49,270 nucleotides of DNA from contig JAFKKM010000044.1 of assembly GCA_017305555.1 (NCBI GenBank), positions 1 to 49,270 of the forward strand, given 5' to 3'. Both the position numbers and the translations under genes were made by a program. Below the pieces are notes generated by a model. The model was not told the origin of the DNA, made no database searches, and was given only the letters and a program-made list of their open reading frames with translations. Below are positions 14,453-22,979 of the stretch, piece after piece. The DNA is from Hyphomicrobiales bacterium (lineage in GTDB: Bacteria; Pseudomonadota; Alphaproteobacteria; Rhizobiales; Xanthobacteraceae). The first letter of the stretch is position 1; every line of letters begins with the position of its first letter.

Positions 14453-15853
14453 TCAGCCAGCCGGATCGACCGGCGACGCTGGCATGCCGCCTGCCTCGAT
14501 CGCTTCGCCGGCGAGCAGGCACAGGTCTTCGCGATAGCGCCCCGCGACCACCTGCACGCCGACCGGCACGCGTCCGACCAGTCCGGTCGTCACCGTCAGG
14601 CCCGGCAATCCCATGAACGGAAGTCCCACTTGCGGCATCTGCGCCCGCCACACCCGCGCGAACGATGCATCGTCCTTGAGATCGAGTTGATCCTCGAACG
14701 GCAGTTCACCGGACACCGGCATCACCAGCACCGGATAATCTTGTAGGAAGAGTTGCCACGCCCGCGTCAGCGCGGCGCGACGTTGCACGATCGCCGAGAG
14801 CCCGGCCGCGTCGAGCGGATACACCTTGTCGCGACTGCCGCGCAAACACGCCAGCGCACCAGGGTCGCCTTCTTTCTCGGCTGCCGCCAACATGCCCTCG
14901 AAACCGTCACCGAGCCAGAATTTGCGTTGCAGCTCGGCGGCTTCGTTGAGCGGCGGCGTGTTCGCGACCTCCTCCACCGTCCAGCCCGCGCTTTGCAGAC
15001 GACGCGCGGCATCTTTCAACGCATCGACGACTTCGGGCACCGTCTCAAGCCCATCGGGCCGCAAGCACAGCGCAGCCCGACGCGGCATCGGCGGCCCTTC
15101 GAGCGGTGCCGGCACCCACCACGGATCGCGCACGTCCTGTTGCGCCATCGCGGCGAGCGCAATGCGCAAGTCGCCGATGGTTCGCGCCAGCGGACCGGAC
15201 ACGGCGGAAATCTGCGGACATAACTGCCGCTCCGGCAGCGACAGGTTGTGAGCCGCGATGCGCCCGAGCGTCGGCCGCAGACCGTGAATGCCGCAGGCGT
15301 AAGCCGGATAGCGCACCGATCCGGCGATGTCGGTGCCATGACCGATATGACCGATGCCGGCGGCGGTGGCCGATCCCGCGCCGCCCGACGAACCACCAGG
15401 CGTACGTCCCGGATCGCGCGGGTTTTTGGTGTGGCCATGCAACTGATTGTTGGCGAACCAGCGATAGGAGAACGCCGGCGTATTGGTGCGGCCGACGATC
15501 ACCGCGCCGGCGCGGCGCATGTTCGCAACCACCGGATTGTCTTCCTTTGCGATGTGATCGCGCTGCGCCTTGATTCCGTTGGTGGTAGCGAAGCCGGCCT
15601 GATCGACATTCACTTTGATGGTGATCGGTACGCCTGCCAGCACGCCGGGGTCCTTGCCCTCGGCAATGCTCTTGTCCACGGCCGCCGCCTGCGCCAGCGT
15701 ATCGTCCGGCCGATAGTCCACCACCGCATTGATCTTCGGATTGACTGCTTCGAGCCGCGCCAACGCCGCCTTCGCCGCCTCCACGGCTGACACTTTTCGC
15801 GAACGAACCAGCGCGGCCAGTTCAGTTGCCGGGAGACGCCAAAGGTTATCCAT
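14453..15853 (-). CDS. Amidase signature family enzyme
   Basis: A 466-residue Ser-Ser-Lys hydrolase that cleaves a carboxamide to acid and ammonia. The catalytic Lys is in GVPITIKVNVD at about residue 81, the Gly/Ser-rich signature is TPGGSSGGAGSATAAG, and the nucleophile is in GTDIAGSVRYPA. A C-terminal GLPGLTVTTG block is typical. The ATG at 15853 follows GGAG at suitable distance; the codon before it is TTG, a less likely start. It heads the leftward gene set amidase, peroxidase, DUF3297, tarD, ABC importer, with short gaps. The natural amide is unknown; GatA was rejected because no gatB or gatC is near. It is divergent from the prolyl aminopeptidase-like gene. Confidence 0.9.
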   Translation of the reverse strand: MDNLWRLPATELAALVRSRKVSAVEAAKAALARLEAVNPKINAVVDYRPDDTLAQAAAVDKSIAEGKDPGVLAGVPITIKVNVDQAGFATTNGIKAQRDHIAKEDNPVVANMRRAGAVIVGRTNTPAFSYRWFANNQLHGHTKNPRDPGRTPGGSSGGAGSATAAGIGHIGHGTDIAGSVRYPAYACGIHGLRPTLGRIAAHNLSLPERQLCPQISAVSGPLARTIGDLRIALAAMAQQDVRDPWWVPAPLEGPPMPRRAALCLRPDGLETVPEVVDALKDAARRLQSAGWTVEEVANTPPLNEAAELQRKFWLGDGFEGMLAAAEKEGDPGALACLRGSRDKVYPLDAAGLSAIVQRRAALTRAWQLFLQDYPVLVMPVSGELPFEDQLDLKDDASFARVWRAQMPQVGLPFMGLPGLTVTTGLVGRVPVGVQVVAGRYREDLCLLAGEAIEAGGMPASPVDPAG

Positions 15854-16128
15854 CAACTCGCTCCATCCTTGATCGCGGTCTTGTCAATCGCCGCTCTCCG
15901 AGGGTTACGGCGTTTTCGCGTGGATTGCCACCCGCGCGATGCGACCGTGTTTTCCACCCGGCTTAGAGGTCGAAGAGCAAAAAATGCTGCATTGCGATAG
16001 TTTTCCACGAACCCCGTGCAGCGTCATCGTCCCTTGCGAATTTACAATGGCCCCCGATCCGAAACCCCGTAAGTTGTCGTCAACAATCGGGCTGTCCACC
16101 GAATAGGCCGGCCCACAACAGCAAGCGA

Positions 16129-17124
16129 ATGCGAACGACGATGCCTGACGCGGCCGGAACGCAAACCAGCGAACGCAGCGACCCCTACACGCCCCAGACC
16201 ACGCAAATGCTGCCGGTCGGCGATGGCCATGAACTTTACGTCGAGACCGTCGGCAATCCCGACGGCATACCTGCGGTGTATCTGCATGGCGGCCCCGGCA
16301 GCGGTTGCCAGCCCGATCATCGCAAATTATTCGACCCCAAGCGTTGCCGTACGGTGCTGTTCGATCAGCGCGGCAGCGGACGCAGCCGGCCGAAAGGTAG
16401 CCGCGACAACAATACGCTGCCGCATCTGATCGCCGACATGGAAGCGATCCGCGAAGCCCTCGGCATCAAACGCTGGCTGGTCAGTGGCGGTTCGTGGGGG
16501 GCGACGCTGGCGCTGGCCTATGCGGAAGCTCACCCCGAGCGCGTCAGCGGCATCGTGTTGCGCGCAACCTTTCTCGGCACCCGGGCGGAGGTCGGCGCGG
16601 CCTTTTGCGATGTGCTGCCGCGTCTCTACCCCGGCCTCAACGACGATTTCCTCAGCCTGTTAACGCCGCAGGAACGCACGCAGCCGCTCGATGCCTATTG
16701 GCGGCGCATCCTCGATTCCGATCCGGCGATCCATGGCCCCGCAGCACGAGCCTGGCACGACACCGAGCGCATCCTCTCCGAACATGCGCCGAAGCAGACG
16801 CGGCTCGATCTCGCATCGCTGACATTGTCGCGCCCGCTGCCGTCGACGCCGTTCATGGAAGCCCACTACTTCCGCAACGACTGCTTCATGACGCCGGGGC
16901 ACTTACTCGCGAACGCATCCCGCCTGCGTGGCATTCCCGGCATCATCGTGCAGGGCCGCTACGACCTGTTGTGCCCGCCATCGACGTCGCACGCGCTCGC
17001 GGCGGCATGGCCGGCGGCGGAGGTGCGTGTGATCGAAAGCGCCGGGCATTCGCTGTACGATCCCGGCATCCGCGATGCCGTCATCAAGGCCACCGCAGAC
17101 CTCGTGGCCAACCATTCGCTTTGA
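16129..17124 (+). CDS. pip: Prolyl aminopeptidase-like alpha/beta hydrolase
   Basis: A 331-residue alpha/beta hydrolase of the proline iminopeptidase (S33) family that removes N-terminal proline from peptides. The oxyanion-hole motif HGGPGSG is at residues 53-59, the family motif FDQRGSGRS at 78-86, and the nucleophile elbow GGSWGATLAL has Ser122. The Asp is in the QGRYDLLCPP region and the His in ESAGHSLYDP. Length is typical. ATGs at 16129 and 16141 are both possible starts and neither has a strong ribosome binding site. It is followed after 27 bases by a barrel protein of unknown role on the same strand. The 275-base gap to the divergent amidase shows no clear motif. Confidence 0.9.
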   Translation: MRTTMPDAAGTQTSERSDPYTPQTTQMLPVGDGHELYVETVGNPDGIPAVYLHGGPGSGCQPDHRKLFDPKRCRTVLFDQRGSGRSRPKGSRDNNTLPHLIADMEAIREALGIKRWLVSGGSWGATLALAYAEAHPERVSGIVLRATFLGTRAEVGAAFCDVLPRLYPGLNDDFLSLLTPQERTQPLDAYWRRILDSDPAIHGPAARAWHDTERILSEHAPKQTRLDLASLTLSRPLPSTPFMEAHYFRNDCFMTPGHLLANASRLRGIPGIIVQGRYDLLCPPSTSHALAAAWPAAEVRVIESAGHSLYDPGIRDAVIKATADLVANHSL

Positions 17125-17151
17125 GACCGCTTGATACAAGGACGCTTGCCA

Positions 17152-17808
17152 ATGCCGATCGCCGCCAAGGGAATGCTGCTCACCTCGATGGATGTCGACC
17201 CTGCCGACGAGGCGGACTTCAACCGCTGGTACGATCGCGAGCACATCGCCGAGCGCGTCGGAATCGACGGCTTCGTCGAAGCGCGGCGCTACATCGCCCA
17301 TGCCGGCAGCCCGAAATATCTCAGCCTTTATTCCACCGCGACATTCGAAGCGCTGGACAGCCCGGCCTATCGCACCGCCCTCGCCAACCAGACCGCTTGG
17401 TCGAAGCAGAACATCGCTCGCTTCCGCAACATGATCCGCGCGGTGGCGCGCATCACCATGAGCAAAGGACAAGGACGCGGCGCCGTGCTCGGCATCATCC
17501 GGCTGCGTCCCGTCGATGCCGGTAAACTCCGCGCTTTTCTTGAACTCCGGCTTGATCCCGATATGCTGGAAGGCGGCATCTCGATGCATCTTCTGGAAAG
17601 CGACCCTGGGCTCTCGAAGTCGCTCACCGACGACGGCCCAAATCCGGGTGCTGCAGATTGGTTCGTGCTGATCGACGGAACGGATGTGAAGCCTGTCTCA
17701 AGAGCCATGGCGCTACGCTTCGATCCGCTGGACCTTACCGGCGCCGGTCAGATCGTTTCGTCCGGCATCTATCGCCTGATGTGGGATCTGGCGAAGAGCG
17801 ATCTCTAG
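17152..17808 (+). CDS. Uncharacterised protein with two dimeric alpha/beta-barrel-like repeats
   Basis: A 218-residue protein I do not recognise as a named enzyme. The first half (about residues 1-100) reads like a ferredoxin-like barrel domain of the EthD/ABM kind: a strand GMLLTSMDV, then DFNRWYDREHIAERV, which is a recurring signature of small ligand-handling barrels, then YLSLYSTATFEAL. The second half starts another strand (AVLGIIRLRP) and has ADWFVLIDGTD, consistent with an internal duplication giving a self-contained barrel. The start ATG has AAGGA 9 bases upstream; the upstream TTG in the same frame is rejected. It is probably co-transcribed with the prolyl aminopeptidase-like gene. 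No signal peptide or membrane segment. Confidence 0.75.
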   Translation: MPIAAKGMLLTSMDVDPADEADFNRWYDREHIAERVGIDGFVEARRYIAHAGSPKYLSLYSTATFEALDSPAYRTALANQTAWSKQNIARFRNMIRAVARITMSKGQGRGAVLGIIRLRPVDAGKLRAFLELRLDPDMLEGGISMHLLESDPGLSKSLTDDGPNPGAADWFVLIDGTDVKPVSRAMALRFDPLDLTGAGQIVSSGIYRLMWDLAKSDL

Positions 17809-17943
17809 AACACCGCGCTCATCGTGAGGCCGCCTGCGCCTGACGCGTATCGGCCCCGCGTGTCTCGAATGGCTATGTTGCAGCGCGACACGATCCGGCT
17901 GCGACAAGACGTCGTCATGCTTTCCGATCACTTAAAAATGCAT

Positions 17944-17980
17944 TTGCACTCCACAGCGGATCATATTGAATTATTATACT
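17944..17980 (+). promoter_or_regulatory. AT-rich putative promoter region of the kor operon
   Basis: In the 277-base gap before korC, bases 17930-17995 are sharply AT-rich for this genome. TATACT at 17975-17980 resembles a -10 box, but the only TTGCAC (17944-17949) is 25 bases away, too far for a standard sigma-70 promoter. A promoter is likely here but its elements are not certain. No FNR-type TTGAT-N4-ATCAA site was seen. Confidence 0.3.
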
Positions 17981-18085
17981 TCTAAGACCATGATCCAACG
18001 AGAAGTAACAAGAGCGGGACAACGAACGCTCGAAAACTGCGAAAGACCGCGCGACTGAGCCCACCTTCCGAAGCGCGGATTTGGG

Positions 18086-19873
18086 ATGGGAATGAAACCG
18101 ACCGATATCTCGGCGCCTGACTATTTTCACAAAGTGGTCGATTGCCAATGGGCTTGTCCGGCACACACGCCGGTTCCTGAATATATCCGATTGATCGCCG
18201 CGGGCCGCTACAGCGACGCCTACATGATCAACTGGAAGTCGAACGTGTTTCCGGGAATTCTCGGGCGCACCTGCGACCGGCCTTGCGAGCCGGCCTGCCG
18301 CCGCGTCCGTGTCGAGGACGAACCGGTGGCGATCTGCCGGCTGAAGCGCGTCGCCGCTGACTACAAAGACGACATCAAGGATCGTCTGCCGAAGAAGGCA
18401 GCGGCCAAGAACGGCAAGCGCATCGCCCTGGTCGGCGCCGGCCCCGCCTCGCTCACCGTGGCCCGTGATCTCGCACCGCTCGGCTACGATTGCGTGGTAT
18501 TTGACGGCGATACACGCGCCGGCGGCATGATGCGCACGCAAATTCCGAAATTCCGCCTGCCCGATAGCGTGATCGACGAGGAGACGAATTACATTCTCGA
18601 CCTCGGCGTCGATTTTCGCGGCGGCACCCGCATCGATAGCATGAAGGCGCTGCTCGCCGATGGCTACGACGCCGTCGTGGTCGGCTCCGGCGCGCCGCGC
18701 GGCCGCGACCTCGACATACCGGGCCGCAAGGAAGCCGCCACCAACATCCATATCGGCATCGACTGGCTCTCCAGCGTGTCGTTCGACCACATCCATTCCA
18801 TCGGCAAGCGCGTCATTGTGCTCGGCGGCGGCAACACCGCGATGGACTGCTGCCGCTCGGCGCGCCGCCTCGGTGGCGAAGACGTCAAGGTGGTGGTGCG
18901 CTCCGGTTTCGATGAGATGAAGGCCTCGCCGTGGGAAAAGGAAGACGCCGCGCGCGAGGGCATTCCGATCCACAATTTCCTTGTGCCGAAGGAATTCCTG
19001 CACAAGAGCGGCAAGCTGACCGGCGTGGTGTTCGAAAAGGTCAAGGCCGAGTACGACGCCAAGGGCCGGCGGAAGCTGATCCCGGCCGGCGAACCGGACG
19101 TGACGTTCGAATGCGACGACGTGCTGGTCGCGGTTGGACAGGAGAATGCCTTCCCGTGGATCGAACGCGATGCCGGCATCGCCTTCGACGAATGGGGAAT
19201 GCCGACAGTTGATAAGGTCACCTTCCAGTCCACCAATCCCAAGGTATTCTTCGGCGGCGACGCCGCGTTCGGCCCCAAGAACATTATCTGGGCAGTGGCG
19301 CACGGCCACGAAGTGGCTGTGTCCATCGACAAGATGCTGCACGGCGAGAACATCACCGAGCGACCGCTCCCTGCCGCCACTGTGGTGAACCAGAAGATGG
19401 GCATCCATGAGTGGAGCTACAAAAGCGAGATCATGCCGGATCAGCGTTACGCGGTGCCGCATCGCGACAACGCCACCGCGCTCAGCAGTATCAAGGCCGA
19501 GGTCGAACTCGGCTTTGACGCCAAGCTGGCGCTCTCGGAAGCCGGACGCTGCCTGAACTGCGACGTCGAAACGGTGTTTTCGGCACCGCTGTGCATCGAA
19601 TGCGACGCTTGCGTCGACATCTGTCCGATGGACTGCATCACCTTCACCGAGAACGGTGAGGAAGACGATCTGCGCCAGCGGCTGCACGCTCCCGCGCTCA
19701 ACCTGAGCCAGGATATCTATGTCGCCGACGGGCTGAAGACCGGCCGCATCATGGCCAAAGACGAAGATGTCTGCCTGCATTGCGGGTTGTGCGCCGAACG
19801 CTGCCCCACCGGCGCATGGGACATGAACAAGTATTTCATCGAAATGACCCACGCAGGCCCGGCATGTCGCTAA
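18086..19873 (+). CDS. korC: GltD-like FAD/iron-sulfur oxidoreductase subunit of 2-oxoacid oxidoreductase
   Basis: A 595-residue flavoprotein in the style of the glutamate synthase small subunit. The N-terminal domain has the Cys cluster seen in GltD (ACPAHTPVPEYI, then TCDRPCEPACRR). The FAD fold begins at ALVGAGPASLTVARDLA and the NAD(P) fold at IVLGGGNTAMDCCRSAR. The C terminus adds two ferredoxin clusters, CIECDACVDICP and CLHCGLCAERCP. Joined to KorAB it would pass electrons between the 2-oxoacid reaction and NAD(P), as reported for the three-part 2-oxoglutarate:NADP+ oxidoreductase of Azoarcus evansii. The end overlaps korA by 10 bases. The ATG at 18092 is an alternative start. The gene symbol rests on the operon pattern and I am less sure of it than of the enzyme class. 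Confidence 0.85.
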   Translation: MGMKPTDISAPDYFHKVVDCQWACPAHTPVPEYIRLIAAGRYSDAYMINWKSNVFPGILGRTCDRPCEPACRRVRVEDEPVAICRLKRVAADYKDDIKDRLPKKAAAKNGKRIALVGAGPASLTVARDLAPLGYDCVVFDGDTRAGGMMRTQIPKFRLPDSVIDEETNYILDLGVDFRGGTRIDSMKALLADGYDAVVVGSGAPRGRDLDIPGRKEAATNIHIGIDWLSSVSFDHIHSIGKRVIVLGGGNTAMDCCRSARRLGGEDVKVVVRSGFDEMKASPWEKEDAAREGIPIHNFLVPKEFLHKSGKLTGVVFEKVKAEYDAKGRRKLIPAGEPDVTFECDDVLVAVGQENAFPWIERDAGIAFDEWGMPTVDKVTFQSTNPKVFFGGDAAFGPKNIIWAVAHGHEVAVSIDKMLHGENITERPLPAATVVNQKMGIHEWSYKSEIMPDQRYAVPHRDNATALSSIKAEVELGFDAKLALSEAGRCLNCDVETVFSAPLCIECDACVDICPMDCITFTENGEEDDLRQRLHAPALNLSQDIYVADGLKTGRIMAKDEDVCLHCGLCAERCPTGAWDMNKYFIEMTHAGPACR

Positions 19874-21699
19874 CCGCCGTCAACGATTTCGTCATCCGTT
19901 TCGCCAACGTCAACGGCTCAGGCTCGGCCAGCGCCAACGAGATGTTCGCCCGCGCCATCATGCGGATGGGCATTCCGATGTCGCCCCGCAACGTCTTTCC
20001 CTCCAACATTCAGGGCTTGCCGACCTGGTACGAAGTTCGCGTCACCGAAGCGGGCCATCTCGGCGCGCGCGGCGGCACCGACATCATGGTGGCGATGAAC
20101 CCGCAGACCTATAATGCGGACGTCGCCTCGGTCGAGCCGGACGGCTACCTGATCTACGATTCGACGCGCGCGATGCCGCCGGGCAAGCCGCGCACCGACA
20201 TCAACCTGATCGGCATTCCGCTGACCGCGATCTGTAACAAGGAATACTCAGATCCGCGCCAACGTCAGCTATTCAAGAACATCATCTGCATCGGCGCGCT
20301 ATCGGCGCTGCTCGACATGGACATCACTGAATTGGAGAAGCTGGTCGGCGAGCAGTATCGCAGCAAGGAAAAACTGATCCAGCCCAATATCCATGCGCTG
20401 CATCTCGGCCGCGCTTATGCCGAAGCCAACTTCAAGTGCCCGATCGGGCTTCGACTGCAACGCAGCGACAAGGTCGGCGACCGCATCCTGATCGAGGGCA
20501 ACGCCGCCGCCGCGCTCGGCGCGGTCTATGGCGGCGCAACCGTGTGCGCCTGGTATCCGATCACACCGTCATCGTCAGTGGCGGAGAATTTCACCAAATT
20601 CTGCGGCAAGTATCGCCACGATCCGGCGACCGGCGAGGCGCGCTACGCCATCGTGCAGGCCGAGGACGAGATCGCCTCGATCGGCATGGTGGTGGGTGCG
20701 GCGTGGAACGGCGCGCGCGCCTTCACCGCCACCTCCGGTCCCGGCATCTCGCTGATGCAGGAACTGTTCGGCTTCGCTTACTTCGCGGAAATTCCCTCCG
20801 TCATCATCGACGTGCAGCGCGCTGGCCCTTCGACCGGAATGCCGACCCGCACGCAGCAGTGCGATCTGATCAACTGCGCCTACGCCTCGCACGGCGACAC
20901 CAAGCACGTCCTGCTGCTGCCGGAAGACGCCGCCGAGGCGTTCGAATTCACCGCCGGTGCGTTCGACTATGCCGACCGGCTACAAACGCCGGTGTTCGTG
21001 CTGCTCGATCTCGATATCGGGATGAATCACCGACTATGCCGGCCGCTGCAATGGGACGACACTCGCTTCTACGATCGCGGTAAGGTGATGACCGCCGCCG
21101 ATCTCGAAGCCGGCAAGGATTTCGGCCGCTACACCGACGTCGACGGCGACGCCATTCCGTTCCGCACCTATCCCGGCACGCATCCGACCAAGGGCGGTTA
21201 TTTCACGCGCGGCACCTCGCACGACGCCCGCGCCAAGTATTCAGAGGAAGGCGCGGATTACGTCGAGGGGATGCAGCGGCTACTGCGCAAGCACGAAACC
21301 GCCAAGGGCATTCTGCCGCGCCCAGTTCGGCACGATGCCGGCAAGCCGACGCGCTTCGGCGTGATCTATTACGGCTCGACCGCGCCGGCGATGCATGAGG
21401 CCGCCGAGATACTCACCGCGCGCGGCCACACGCTGGATCTGATGCGGGTACGTGCCTTTCCTTTCCATCAGGACGTCGCCAGCTTCATCGCGGATCACGA
21501 CTTCGTCTTCGTCGTCGAGCAGAACCGCGACGCGCAACTGCGCTCGCTAATCGTCAACGAACTCGATATCGATCCGGTGCGGCTGGTGCCGATCCTGCAT
21601 TACGACGGCACATCGATCACCGCGCGCTTCATTTCCAGCGTGATCGGTGACCGGCTCGACGCCTTGAAAGTTACGCCGCTGCGAAAGGCGATGTCATGA
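19864..21699 (+). CDS. korA: 2-oxoacid:acceptor oxidoreductase alpha subunit (fused gamma-alpha)
   Basis: A 611-residue subunit in which the gamma domain (residues about 1-190, starting IRFANVNGSGSASANEMFAR) is fused to the alpha, pyrimidine-binding domain. The alpha part begins LIEGNAAAALGAVYGG and carries the hallmark YPITPSSSVAENF, then TSGPGISLMQELFG and RAGPSTGMPTRTQQ. With KorB it oxidatively decarboxylates a 2-oxoacid, most likely 2-oxoglutarate, to the CoA ester. Start ATG at 19864 lies inside the korC end (10-base overlap), and the stop overlaps korB in ATGA, so the three are tightly coupled. The frame upstream of 19864 only shadows korC. 2-oxoglutarate is the best guess, but pyruvate or branched-chain acids are not excluded. 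Confidence 0.9.
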   Translation: MSLTAVNDFVIRFANVNGSGSASANEMFARAIMRMGIPMSPRNVFPSNIQGLPTWYEVRVTEAGHLGARGGTDIMVAMNPQTYNADVASVEPDGYLIYDSTRAMPPGKPRTDINLIGIPLTAICNKEYSDPRQRQLFKNIICIGALSALLDMDITELEKLVGEQYRSKEKLIQPNIHALHLGRAYAEANFKCPIGLRLQRSDKVGDRILIEGNAAAALGAVYGGATVCAWYPITPSSSVAENFTKFCGKYRHDPATGEARYAIVQAEDEIASIGMVVGAAWNGARAFTATSGPGISLMQELFGFAYFAEIPSVIIDVQRAGPSTGMPTRTQQCDLINCAYASHGDTKHVLLLPEDAAEAFEFTAGAFDYADRLQTPVFVLLDLDIGMNHRLCRPLQWDDTRFYDRGKVMTAADLEAGKDFGRYTDVDGDAIPFRTYPGTHPTKGGYFTRGTSHDARAKYSEEGADYVEGMQRLLRKHETAKGILPRPVRHDAGKPTRFGVIYYGSTAPAMHEAAEILTARGHTLDLMRVRAFPFHQDVASFIADHDFVFVVEQNRDAQLRSLIVNELDIDPVRLVPILHYDGTSITARFISSVIGDRLDALKVTPLRKAMS

Positions 21700-22751
21700 C
21701 CTATCTGACCAAGCCGAAATTCCATCACCCCTCGCTGCCGAAGAATACGCTCGGCTACACGCGGCGCGACTATGAGGCGGCGACGTCGACGCTGTGCGCC
21801 GGCTGCGGTCACGACTCGATCTCGGCAGCGATCATCGAAGCCTCGTTCGAACTGGCGATCGAGCCGCATCGCGTGGCCAAGATATCCGGCATCGGCTGCT
21901 CCTCAAAAACGCCGACCTACTTCCTCGGTGCATCGCACGGCTTCAACTCGGTGCATGGCCGGATGCCGTCGGTGCTCACCGGCGCCAATCTCGCCAACCG
22001 CGAATTGATCTATCTCGGTATTTCCGGCGACGGCGATTCCGCCTCGATCGGTTTCGGCCAGTTCGCTCACGCGCTGCGGCGCGGCGTCAACATGACCTAT
22101 ATCGTCGAAAACAACGGCGTGTATGGCCTGACCAAGGGGCAGTTTTCCGCCACCGCCGATCGCGGTTCCAAATCGAAGAAGGGTGCGGTGAATACCGACA
22201 ACGCCATCGATCTGGCGGCGATGGCGCTGCAACTCGGCGCGACCTTCGTGGCGCGCTCGTTCTCCGGCGACAAGACTCAACTCGTACCGATCATCAAGGC
22301 GGCCATCGCACACCGCGGCGCCGCGTTCATCGATGTCATCTCGCCGTGCATCGCCTTCAACAATCATCCCGGTTCGACCAAGAGCCTCGATTACGTCCGT
22401 GCCCATAACGAAGCGGTGAATGCGCTCGACATCATGATCGGCCGCGATGCCATCACGGTGGATTACGAGCCCGGTAAAGTGGTCGAGGTCACCCAGCACG
22501 ACGGCTCGGTGCTGACGCTGCGCAAGCTCAATGACGACTATGATCCCTCGGATCGGTTGGCGGCGATGAATTTCCTGCAGCAGGAAACCGCCAAGGGCCG
22601 GATCGTCACCGGGTTGCTCTATGTCGACGGCGAGGCCGACGATCTGCACGGTCACTTCAACACCGTGGCGATGCCGCTGAACCAGCTCAACGAACCCGAG
22701 CTGTGCCCGGGCTCCAAGGCGCTGGATAAGATCAACGCCGGGCTGCGCTAA
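21696..22751 (+). CDS. korB: 2-oxoacid:acceptor oxidoreductase beta subunit (TPP-binding)
   Basis: A 351-residue thiamine-diphosphate subunit. Conserved Cys-rich start of the TPP domain TLCAGCGHDSISAAI is near residues 32-46, with GIGCSSKTP after it. The TPP/Mg motif GDGDSASIGFGQFAHA ends in ENNGVYGLTKGQ, the usual GDG-X(n)-NN form. Together with its partner it forms the catalytic site for oxidative decarboxylation. No ferredoxin cluster of its own is present; that function is in KorC. It is the last gene of the coupled unit, with a hairpin 35 bases beyond the stop. Confidence 0.92.
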   Translation: MTYLTKPKFHHPSLPKNTLGYTRRDYEAATSTLCAGCGHDSISAAIIEASFELAIEPHRVAKISGIGCSSKTPTYFLGASHGFNSVHGRMPSVLTGANLANRELIYLGISGDGDSASIGFGQFAHALRRGVNMTYIVENNGVYGLTKGQFSATADRGSKSKKGAVNTDNAIDLAAMALQLGATFVARSFSGDKTQLVPIIKAAIAHRGAAFIDVISPCIAFNNHPGSTKSLDYVRAHNEAVNALDIMIGRDAITVDYEPGKVVEVTQHDGSVLTLRKLNDDYDPSDRLAAMNFLQQETAKGRIVTGLLYVDGEADDLHGHFNTVAMPLNQLNEPELCPGSKALDKINAGLR

Positions 22752-22785
22752 CCCAGCCTCCCCCGCTTCACGAAATTGCGACGGC

Positions 22786-22807
22786 GTTCCCGGCATGGCC
22801 GGGGAAC
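22786..22807 (+). terminator. Possible hairpin downstream of korB
   Basis: GTTCCCGGC and GCCGGGGAAC pair around the loop ATG, with one bulged G. It lies 35 bases after the korB stop but is not followed by a T run, so it may slow or process the transcript instead of ending it. The rest of the 228-base gap to tal-pgi holds a perfect -35-like TTGACA at 22909-22914 without a convincing -10 box. Confidence 0.35.
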
Positions 22808-22979
22808 CCTTTGCCGCGCCACGCGTCAACCCATGCCATCCGCACCGCAACCGGACCCCGCCGGTATCCCCCAAATGCCCCCGGCGGACCGCGCCGTCTC
22901 CGGATCGGTTGACAAAATTCGGCCGCAGGGCAGAACACATGATGGAACCTGCTCTCCTCCTCACAGCGAACAAGGCATC

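Noticed and set aside
14436-14651. N-terminal extension of the glutathione peroxidase
   Set aside because: It is out-of-frame amidase sequence; the peroxidase family N terminus begins at 14435.
17915-19852. 645-residue open frame on the minus strand opposite korC
   Set aside because: It lies entirely antisense to a gene with clear cofactor motifs, has a His/Ala/Val-rich composition without family resemblance, and is an artefact of high GC codon use.
22909-22914. Perfect TTGACA -35 box upstream of tal-pgi
   Set aside because: No acceptable -10 box is found at 15-19 bases, so it is mentioned in the intergenic description but not called a promoter.
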